This document shows, piece after piece, positions 27,761 to 36,300 of a stretch of DNA of 64,000 nucleotides; positions within the stretch are counted from its first letter, which is position 1; each line of letters starts with the position of its first letter. Source of the DNA: DATKHR01 sp035939575 (GTDB lineage: Bacteria > Acidobacteriota > Vicinamibacteria > Vicinamibacterales > CAVVIG01); the NCBI GenBank assembly GCA_035939575.1, contig DASZFS010000158.1, forward strand, positions 1-64,000, read 5' to 3'. Below the pieces are notes generated by a model, which worked only from the letters and a program-made list of their open reading frames with translations, did no database searches and was not told the DNA's origin. Position numbers and translations under genes: made by a program.

Positions 27761-28113
27761 GGTCGCGGCCTCCGTCCGAAGAAACGCGCGCTGTGCCGTG
27801 CTGCCACACCTCCAAGAGTCACGATGCAACGACAACGCACTGTCGCGCGAGAGGTTGCATGATAACGGATTGGGCGCCGTCAACCGCCCTCTGTTCATCG
27901 ACTTCAGCGCCATTCCGTGCATGATCCAAAAAACCAGAGGAAGTGCGCGGATGTTGTGCGGGTTTGGGATACGCATGGCGGCGCCGACCGGTGTTCGAGA
28001 CTGATAGCGCGGGCAAGCTCAGCAGGAGGTGACATCACCGATGAGGTTCCCGCGTCCGCAAACCGTACGTGGCGCCGGCACACGTGAGTCCGGTTTGCAC
28101 CCACATTGCTCGC
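27761..28113. other. Intergenic region between divergent TonB receptor and toxin-antitoxin pair
   Basis: About 350 bases hold no gene I can support. For the minus-strand receptor there is a TTGAC-type -35 candidate near 27900 but no convincing -10 at normal spacing. ATGCAAC (27824-27830) and GTTGCAT (27854-27860) form a perfect 7-bp inverted repeat 23 bases apart, which could be an operator or a weak hairpin in the receptor leader. Confidence 0.4.
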
Positions 28114-28124
28114 TGCACTACACT
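28095..28124 (+). promoter_or_regulatory. Promoter of the toxin-antitoxin operon, probably leaderless
   Basis: A -35-like TTGCAC (28095-28100) and -10-like TACACT (28119-28124) are 18 bases apart. The -10 box ends 7 bases before the antitoxin ATG at 28132, and there is no Shine-Dalgarno sequence. Transcription would therefore start on or next to the start codon. Confidence 0.5.
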
Positions 28125-28132
28125 GTAGTGCA
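28114..28132. promoter_or_regulatory. Palindromic operator over the antitoxin start codon
   Basis: TGCACTACACTGTAGTGCA is a perfect inverted repeat with 8-bp arms and a 3-base centre. It covers the -10 box and reaches the first base of the antitoxin ATG. This is the expected position for autorepression by a dimeric ribbon-helix-helix antitoxin or its complex with the toxin. Confidence 0.7.
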
Positions 28133-28416
28133 TGAAGACGGATGTCTACAGTTGGCGCGTGTCCCGGGCCCGCAAAGCGGCCTTGGAGGAGGTGGCGCGG
28201 GCGGAGCGAACAAGTGTGGCGAACGTCCTCGATCGCGCCACGGACGAATGGATTAGAAGTCGGCAACTGAGCGCTGGCGCGGACGAGCTCGAACAGGCGC
28301 GTCTTCGCCGTGCAGCGTTGCGTTTTGTCGGGGCGTTTCACGGAAGCGATCCCGATCGCAGCCACCAGGCTCGGGTACGCGTGAGGGCCAAGCTCGCGCG
28401 ACGCCATGCCGGCTAG
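28132..28416 (+). CDS. Ribbon-helix-helix-type antitoxin of a VapBC-like pair
   Basis: The 94-residue basic protein begins with a short beta-strand-like segment (TDVYSWRVSRARKAALEEVARAERTS is the start of a MetJ/Arc-like DNA-binding fold, residues 3-28) followed by a helix. The C-terminal half is charged and probably wraps the toxin. It precedes a PIN-domain toxin and overlaps it by 11 bases, the usual antitoxin-first order. It would neutralise the toxin and repress the operon through the palindrome at its start. The family assignment of the DNA-binding fold is inferred from layout; the toxin is much clearer. Confidence 0.75.
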   Translation: MKTDVYSWRVSRARKAALEEVARAERTSVANVLDRATDEWIRSRQLSAGADELEQARLRRAALRFVGAFHGSDPDRSHQARVRVRAKLARRHAG

Positions 28417-28825
28417 AGGTTTGGTCGATACGGGCGCGTTACAGGCGCTCCTGGACCAGGACGACCGTTGGCATCAACGCTGCGCTGCCGCGTTCGCCAC
28501 GATTCGACTACCGCTGGCTACATCAGCCGCCGTTCTGGCGGAACTGTTCCATCTTCTCGGGGAGGATCGTCGTGAGCTCGCTGCCGCTTGGGGGCTGCTG
28601 CGGTCGGGCGCGGTAACGGTGCTGCCTATCGATGATGTCGACCTTCCTGAACTCGAGGCGTTGATGAAACGCTACGCGGAGCGACCCATGGCCTTTGCCG
28701 ACGCGACGCTTGTCCTTCTGGCGCGACGTGAGCGTCTGAATACGGTGTTCACGGTGGATCACGATGATTTCGAGACGTACCGCATTGACGGCCGGAAGCG
28801 CTTCCGGATCATTCCAGGCCGCTGA
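28406..28825 (+). CDS. vapC: PIN-domain ribonuclease toxin, VapC type
   Basis: The 139-residue protein is a typical-length PIN nuclease. The acidic metal-binding residues are all visible: Asp8 in GLVDTGAL, Glu46 in LAELFHL, Asp99 in FADATL and Asp118 in TVDHDDF. VapC toxins cut tRNA or rRNA when the labile antitoxin is lost. The ATG overlaps the antitoxin reading frame by 11 bases, so translation is coupled. No defect is visible, and the pair should be functional. Confidence 0.88.
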   Translation: MPARGLVDTGALQALLDQDDRWHQRCAAAFATIRLPLATSAAVLAELFHLLGEDRRELAAAWGLLRSGAVTVLPIDDVDLPELEALMKRYAERPMAFADATLVLLARRERLNTVFTVDHDDFETYRIDGRKRFRIIPGR

Positions 28826-28869
28826 GGAGACATATCGCTCCGCCGGCGCCACGGTGTGCATCCGTCGCG

Positions 28870-29858
28870 ATGATTGACGGCGCGCAGCACTCCCGGACGG
28901 GACGGATCAACCGTCCGGCCCAGGTGTTGTTCGCAAGCCTGATTGGCACGACGATCGAGTTCTTCGATTTCTACATTTACGCAACGGCAGCAGTGCTGGT
29001 CTTTCCGACGCTCTTTTTCCCCTGGGGAAGCGCGCGTGGTACGGCATGTTTCCGCAGCTCGGCGCGCCGATCGGATTCCTGCTCTCGGGCGGCGTGTTCC
29101 TGATCCTCTCGGCGTGGCTCCGCGACGAGAGCTTCTTTTCGTTCGGCTGGCGGCTTCCGTTTCTATCGAGCGCGGCGCTCGTCGTTCTCGGTCTGTACGT
29201 GCGATTGACGATTGCCGAGACGCCGGTCTTCCGTGAGGCGATGACGCGGCACGAGCGCGTGAAGCTGCCGATGCTCGCGGTGTTGCGCGACCACCCGGTC
29301 ACGATGGTCGTCGGCGTGCTCGTCGCGCTCTCAGCTTACGTGAGCTTCTATCTGATGACCGTGTTCGCGCTGTCGTGGGGAACGAGCGCGCTCGGGTTCA
29401 GCCGCGACAAATTTCTCGTCATGCAGCTCTTTGCGATCCTGTTCTTCGCGCTGACGATTCCGATCTCCGCGGTGCTCGCGGAGACAGGCCGCCGCCGGTT
29501 GCTGATGTGGGTCAACGTGGCGGTCGCGGCGTTCGGTGTGATCCTTGGACCGCTCTTCAGCGCCGGTACCACCGGCGCGGTGGTGATGCTCGTCATCGGC
29601 ATGGCGCTCGTGGGCCTCGTGTTCGGACCGCTCGGCACGGTGCTCTCAGAGCTCTTCCCGACGCCGGTCCGCTATTCCGGCAGCTCGCTCACCTACAACC
29701 TCGCCGGAATCTTCGGCGCGTCGCTGGCGCCGTTTGCCGCGACGCACCTCGCCACGACATACGGCCTCCAGTACGTCGGCTACTACCTGTCGGCCGGCGC
29801 GCTGCTCTCGTTCCTCGGGTTGCTGGCGACGCGGGAGACCAAGGACGACACGCTCTGA
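28870..29858 (+). pseudogene. MFS transporter (metabolite:H+ symporter type) broken by internal deletion and frameshift
   Basis: Bases 28870-29021 encode an intact N-terminus with the MHS-family first helix, TTIEFFDFYIYATAAVLVFP. From about 29022 the reading frame that continues the protein is the +2 frame: GKRAWYGMFPQLGAPIGF and the remaining helices run to the stop at 29858. In intact relatives about 110 residues (helices 2-4 and the conserved cytoplasmic loop) stand between these blocks; here they are missing and the frames do not match. The first frame runs into junk and stops near 29103. An internal ATG at 29046 could give a 270-residue fragment, but a working 12-helix transporter is not expected. 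An assembly collapse at the junction is the alternative. Confidence 0.82.
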
Positions 29859-30007
29859 ATCTTCGCGTGCCACACGAGAGCGAAGGGGAGAGATTACGTT
29901 CTTACGGAGTACGGGAAGCGGTGAAACGACCGTGCTCAGGCACCCCACATTCACCTGTTCAATTCGACACACAGCCCGAAGAGGCCGCAGGAGTACCGTG
30001 GGCCTTG

Positions 30008-30196
30008 ATGTTCAGACTTGTGGCCACGATGCGTCGCGGCTCGGCGTCCGGCATACCCCAGGCGTCGGCCTGCTACGGGACGGTCGACGCCGCTCGCGCA
30101 GGAGGCATGGACATGCTGCGCGAGGACCGCGTCCTTCGCGTGATGATCGTGCGCGATGAGATGCCACAGGCGTTTGTCGAGTGGCTGGAACGCTAA
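30008..30196 (+). CDS. Possible small conserved protein
   Basis: A 62-codon frame opens with ATG and reads MFRLVATMRRGSASG, then ends EDRVLRVMIVRDEMPQAFVEWLER. The second half alternates charged and hydrophobic residues like a folded alpha/beta module and does not look like random GC-rich coding. The frame is open further upstream but loses this character. No good ribosome site precedes the ATG. I recognise no family. Confidence 0.4.
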   Translation: MFRLVATMRRGSASGIPQASACYGTVDAARAGGMDMLREDRVLRVMIVRDEMPQAFVEWLER

Positions 30197-30227
30197 CGGG
30201 AGCGAGCCGGCGGGCGTTGGCGCAACA

Positions 30228-30239
30228 TCGCGGTATAAT
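30228..30239 (+). promoter_or_regulatory. -10 box for the cyclic glucan synthase gene
   Basis: A consensus TATAAT (30234-30239) with an upstream G-rich context stands 79 bases before the TTG start at 30319. No clear -35 is present at normal spacing, so it may act as an extended or activator-dependent promoter. Confidence 0.45.
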
Positions 30240-30318
30240 GCCGCTGTCGCTTTCCTGAGCCCTGCGGCCTGCCGGCCCTCTGCCCTCACCAAAGCCTGTC
30301 CTGGAGGGCACGAGCGGA

Positions 30319-33300
30319 TTGAGCGGACTGTTCGCGCGGCTTCTCCGTACCCGCTCCTCGCCGTCTGAAAAGCCGTTTCGCGACGAGCTGCTCAGTATCG
30401 CGCGGCTCGAGGAGCGCGCGCTGGCGCTCGCAGCGAGCCTCACCATCGATCCGAACCCGCGACGCCGCGCCCGCAACATCTTCTCGCGGTTCGACGACAA
30501 CGCCCGCGTGCTGCGCGATGCCTACCGAACGCTGGCGGACGATCTGCGGACCGGCCGCGCCGTGACCGCCGCGGCGGAATGGCTGCTCGACAACTTCTAC
30601 CTTGTGACGTCGGAGATCCGCGACATCCACCAGCACTTGCCTGGCACGTATTACCGGCAGCTGCCCACGCTCGCATCGCGTGAACACGCGCGGCAGACGC
30701 GAATCTACGCAATGGCCGTCGAGCTCGTGCGCCACAGCGACAGCCGGATCGACCGGCAGCAGCTCGCCGTGTTCATCAACAGCTACCAGCGCGTTGCCCC
30801 GTTGACGATAGGCGAGCTTTGGGCGTGGCCCAGCATGCTGAAGCTGGCGCTCATCGAGAATCTTCGCCGGCTGGCGGCGCAAACGCTCGAGTCCCGACGG
30901 GCGCGTCTCGCTGCCGACGCGTACGTGCAGCGGATCGAACACGAGGCCGGCGATCCCGGCCGGCCTGGACAAGCCGTGCCGGAGGCCTTCACGGTCGCCT
31001 CCGTTGTCCAGCTCCTACATCGCGTCCGGGAGTACGGTCTTCGCCTGTCGTGGATCCGCACGGCGGTCGAGGAGCACCTGGCGTCGCAGCAGACGACCGC
31101 AGAGGCGGCGATTCGCAGCGAACACCAGCGGCAGGCGGCCGATCAGGTATCGGTGGCCAACGCCATCACCAGCTTGCGCCTCTGCTCGGCGATCGACTGG
31201 CGCGACTATGTCGAGTCCGTGAGCCTCGTCGAGCAGGTCCTGCAGCGCGATCCGTCCGGCGCTTACGCGCGGATGGACTTTCTCAGCCGCGATCGACAGC
31301 GTCAGGCGGTCGAAGAGCTCGCGGCGCCGACCGGAGACGCGCAGATGCGGGTGGCGTTGCGGGCGGTTGAAAGCGCCCGGCAGGCCGCGGCCAGCGGCTC
31401 AGCCGCCGATCGAGCGGCCCACGTTGGGTACCACCTGATTGACGCCGGACGGCGCGACCTCGAGGCGGACGTCGCGTATCGACCTCGACTCGGGCGCCGG
31501 GCCCAACGTCTGGTCTTCGCGCACGCGACGCTCACGTACCTGGGACCGGTCGTGACGATGACTATGGTGCTGCTCGCCGCGAGCGCGGCGTACGCGCGCC
31601 ACGGCGGCGCCTCCACGCGATTACTCACCGCGCTGGTTCCGCTCCTGCTCATCCCGGCCGCCGACGTTGCGATCGCACTGGCGCAACGCGTGTTCGCGTG
31701 GGCGATCCCGCCGCGCCGCCTGCCCCGCCTCGACTTCGCCGATCGCGTCCCGGACGACGCCCGCACGATGGTCGTCGTGCCGACATTGCTGACGAGCCAC
31801 GCGTCGGTGGCGGGGCTGCTGGAGCACATCGAGGTGCTCGCGCTGGGCAACCTCGACCCGCGAATCCATTTCGCGATCCTCAGCGACTTCACCGACGCCG
31901 ACTCGTGCGAGCGACCTGGCGACGAATCAATTCTGGCCGCCGCACGGGAGGGAATCGAGGCGCTCAACCGGAAGTTCGGACCCGGGCACGAAGATCGCTT
32001 CTTTCTGTTTCATCGGGCGCGGCGTTGGAATGTGCGCGAAGGCGCGTGGATGGGCTGGGAACGCAAGCGCGGAAAGATCGAAGAGTTCAACCGGCTCTTG
32101 CGGGGAGCGTCCGACACGAGCTTCTGCGAGCAGGTCGGCGTGCTCGACATCCTCCCGTCGGTTCGCTACTGCATTACGCTCGACACCGATACGCGCCTGC
32201 CGCGCGACGCGGCGAAAGAGCTCATCGGCATCATCGCGCATCCTTTGAATCGTCCCCGATTCGACGCGCGGACAGGCCGCGTCGTGGAAGGCTACGGGAT
32301 CCTCCAACCTCGCGTCAGCGTGACCATGGCGAGCGCGGCCGGCTCGCTGTTCGCGCGGACCTACGCCGGCCATACCGGAGTGGACCCGTACACCACGGCC
32401 GTCTCCGACGTCTACCAGGATCTCTTCGACGAAGGCATTTTCACCGGCAAGGGCCTGTACGACGTCGACGCGTTCGTCGCGTCGCTCGAGGGGCGCGTTC
32501 CCGAGAACGCGCTGCTCTCCCACGATCTGTTCGAGGGGCTCTACGCGCGCACGGCTCTCGTCACCGATGTCGAAGTCGTCGACGACTATCCCTCGAGCGT
32601 GCTCGCGCACGCGCGACGCCAGCACCGATGGGTGCGCGGCGATTGGCAGATCTTGTGGTGGCTCTTCCCGTTCGTACCGTCCCGCACAGGCCTGCAGCGC
32701 AATCGCCTGCCGCTCATCTCACGATGGAAGATCCTGGACAACCTGCGGCGCAGCCTCCTGGCGCCAGCAACCGTGGCGGTGCTGTTCCTGGGGTGGACCG
32801 TCCTGCCGGGTTCTCCGCTCGCATGGACGGCGATCGCCCTCGCCGCGGCTGCCCTGCCGGTCTGCCTGCGACTGCTTCAACTCTTAGGCGGGCCGGCCAG
32901 GCAGGAGTCGGGCGCCGCGTTCCTGCGTGCCGCTTCCGAGGACCTCGAAACAGACGTCGTTCGCGTCGTGTTGCAGCTCACGTTGCTCGCGAGTCACGCA
33001 TACGAAAGGGTTCACGCCATCACGGTGACGCTCGTCCGTCTCGGAATCACCAAGCACCGGTTGCTCGAATGGGAGACGGCCGCGGCCAGCGCGCATCGAG
33101 GGGGGGCGCCGCGGCTGACCGTGTTCCTGAAAGAAATGATCGCGAGCCCGCTCATGGCCCTCACCGGTCTGGCGACCGTCGCTGTGGTCCGACCCGACGC
33201 GCTGCCAGCATCGGTGCCCGTGCTCGCGCTGTGGGCCGCGGCGCCGGTCATCGCATACGCGCTCAGCCGCCCCGTACCGTCGCGCCACACGGCGCTCGGC

Positions 33301-36300
33301 GCTGAGGATCGCGCGTTCCTTCGGGCGACGGCACAGAAGACCTGGCGATACTTCGACACCTTCATCGGCCCGGAGGATCACGCCCTCCCGCCTGACAACG
33401 TCCAGCTTGTCCCGGCATTGACCGTCGCGCACCGCACGTCGCCGACCAACATCGGGATGGCGCTGCTGGCCACCCTCGCGGCGCACGACTTCGGCTTCAT
33501 CGATGCCGACGATCTGGCGCGCCGGATCGACGCGACGCTCACAACGGTCGAAGGCCTCGAGCGCTTCGAAGGGCACCTTCTGAACTGGTACGACACCCGC
33601 ACCCTCGCACCCCTGCCGCCGGCGTACATCTCGACGGTCGACAGCGGCAACCTCGCGGGTGCGCTCCTGACCTTGTCAGTGGCCATGCAGCGGATGCACC
33701 TCGACCGTCTGGCCTCTCGCGCCGCCGCGTTGTTCGACAGCATGAACTTCCGATTCCTCTACGACCCTCGCCGGCAACTCTTCTCCATCGGCTATCGCCT
33801 CGCAGATGACGAGGGGCCCGGCCGCCCCGATCCGTCGTACTACGACCTGCTCGCGTCCGAGGCGAGGCTGGCCAGCTTTCTCGCCATCGCGAAGGGCGAT
33901 GTCGCGGAATCCCATTGGTTTCACCTCGGGCGGGCTGTGACCGGCATCCGCGGCGCGTCCGTGCTGCTGTCGTGGAGCGCCACGATGTTCGAGTATCTGA
34001 TGCCGCTGCTCGTCATGCGCAGCTACCCGGGCACGCTCCTCGATGAGTCGTGCCGGATGGTCGTGCACCGACAGAGGGAATACGGGGCGACCAGGGGAGT
34101 GCCCTGGGGCATCTCCGAGTCCGCGTACAACGTCGTCGATCGGCACGACATCTTTCAGTACAAAGCTTTCGGCGTGCCGGGGCTCGGCTTGAAGCGCGGG
34201 CTGGGCGACGAGTTGGTCGTGGCGCCGTACGCCACCGCGCTCGCGGCGATGATCGATGCCCCACACAGCGCAGACAACCTCCGGCGGCTGACGCGTGAAG
34301 GTCTCGAGGGCGACTACGGACTGTACGAGGCCATCGACTACACCCGACGCGATGCCGAGTCGGACGAGGCCGCGCAGAATCCCGGGGCCGGCACTGTGGT
34401 TCGCACCTACCTGGCGCATCACGCCGGGATGACGCTGGTCGCCCTGGCGAACGCGCTCCTGGGCGACCCGATGGTGAAGCGTTTTCACGCCGACCCGCGG
34501 GTGCAGGCCACCGAGCTTCTGCTGCAGGAGCGGGTGCCGCGCCGCGTGCCGACGATTGAGCCGCGGCCCCTCGATGAAATGCGCGTCATCGCCGCGCCGC
34601 CAGCCGTCACGATGCGGCAGTATCGATCGCCTCACACGGTCTTTCCACACGCCCAGTTCCTCTCGAACGGCAACTACATGACGGTGGTGACCAACGCGGG
34701 CGGCGGCGCCAGTTTCTGCCGCGGCCTCGCCGTGACGAAATCACGGCGCGACCCGACGCGGGATCCGGGCAGCCAAGGCGTATACCTGCGCGACGTGCGG
34801 AGCGGATTCCTGTGGTCGGCCACTTATCATCCAACCGCGACTGAGCCCGACGACTACGTGGTCCAGTTCCGCCCGGAGCGGGCGACCTTCCGTCGTCACG
34901 ACGAGGAGGTGTCGACCCAGCTCGACGTCGCCGTATCCACGGAAGACGACGTCGAGGTCCGCCGGGTCACGGTGGTGAATCAGAGCACCCGGATCCGCGA
35001 AATCGAGATCACGAGCTACGCCGAGATCGTGCTGGCGCCCCCTGTCGACGATGTCGCGCACCCGGCCTTCGGGAAGCTCTTTCTCGAAACAGAGTTCCTG
35101 GCCGATTCCGCTGCGCTCCTGTGCCATCGACGCGCCAGGGATCCTCGGGATCCGCCCGTGTGGGCGGTCCATGTCTTGAGCCTCGAAGGACGTCCGCAAG
35201 GGCCGGTCGAATGGGAGACCGATCGCGCGCGATTTCTCGGTCGCGGCCGCGACACCGACAAGGCGGCGGCGCTCGACGGGCGCGCGCTCTCGGGCACAAC
35301 GGGCATAGTCCTGGACCCCATCTTCAGTCTTCGCCAGCGGATCAGGCTGGTCCCAGGGGCGTCGGTGCGTCTGTCGTTTGCCACGGGCATCGCGTCGGAT
35401 CGGGAGACCGCCGAAGCTCTCGCACAGAAGTACCGGAACCCGAGCGCGGCCTCGCGTACGTTTGCGCTGGCGTTCACGAACGCTCAGAGCGGCTTGAGGC
35501 ACCTGGACATCTCGAGCGACGAGGCGCTGCTCTTCGAGCGTCTGGCGTCGAGAGTGCTGTTTGCGGACGGTTCGCTGCGCGCGAGCCCCGACACAATTGT
35601 CTCGAACGACCTCGGTCAATCCGGCCTGTGGCCGCACGGCATTTCCGGCGATCTCCCGATTCTGCTGGTGCGCGTCATCGGCCGGACGGGCGACGATGAC
35701 GTGAAGCTCGTGCGCCAGGTGCTGCAGGCGCAGGAGTACTGGCGTTTGAAGGGCTTGAGCGCCGACGTCGTCATCCTGAACGAGGACCCGTCCAGCTATC
35801 TCGACGAGATTCACGCGCAGCTGACCGCGCTCCTCGACAACGGGCCGTGGCGGACGTGGAAGCATCGTTCCGGTGGCGCCTACCTGTTGCGCGCGGATCG
35901 GATTGGCGCCGCGGAGCGGACGCTGCTCGAGGCCGTGGCTCGCGCCGTGCTCGTCGGAGATCGTGGCGATCTGCTCGCGCAGCTCGATACGCCGCATCCG
36001 ATCCGAACGAGCGGGCAACCCGCGTTCACGCGGGTGCCGGACCCGCCCGCGCCGTCGGCCTTCAACCCGCCGGCGTTGATGCCACTGGCGCTCGCGACTG
36101 GCCTCGGCGGCTTCTCGGACGATGGGCGTGCCTACTCGATCGTGCTCGAGGGTGACCAGGAAACGCCGCTGCCATGGGCGAATGTCATTGCCAATCCGGG
36201 GTTCGGCACGATTGTCACGGCGTCCGGCTCGGCGCACACCTGGTCCGAGAACAGCCGGGAAAACCGGCTGACCTCGTTTGCGAACGATCCCATCGTCGAC

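Larger units (their letters stand above)
29859..30318. other. Gap of about 460 bases before the glucan synthase gene
   Basis: The region contains one possible small gene (30008-30196) and a TATAAT box (30234-30239) about 80 bases before the glucan synthase start. The remainder (29859-30007) has short open frames that look like chance. Confidence 0.4.

Noticed and set aside
27824..27860. Inverted repeat ATGCAAC/GTTGCAT upstream of the TonB receptor as a strong operator
   Set aside because: The arms are 23 bases apart and no second copy or promoter alignment supports a specific regulator. Kept only as a remark on the gap.
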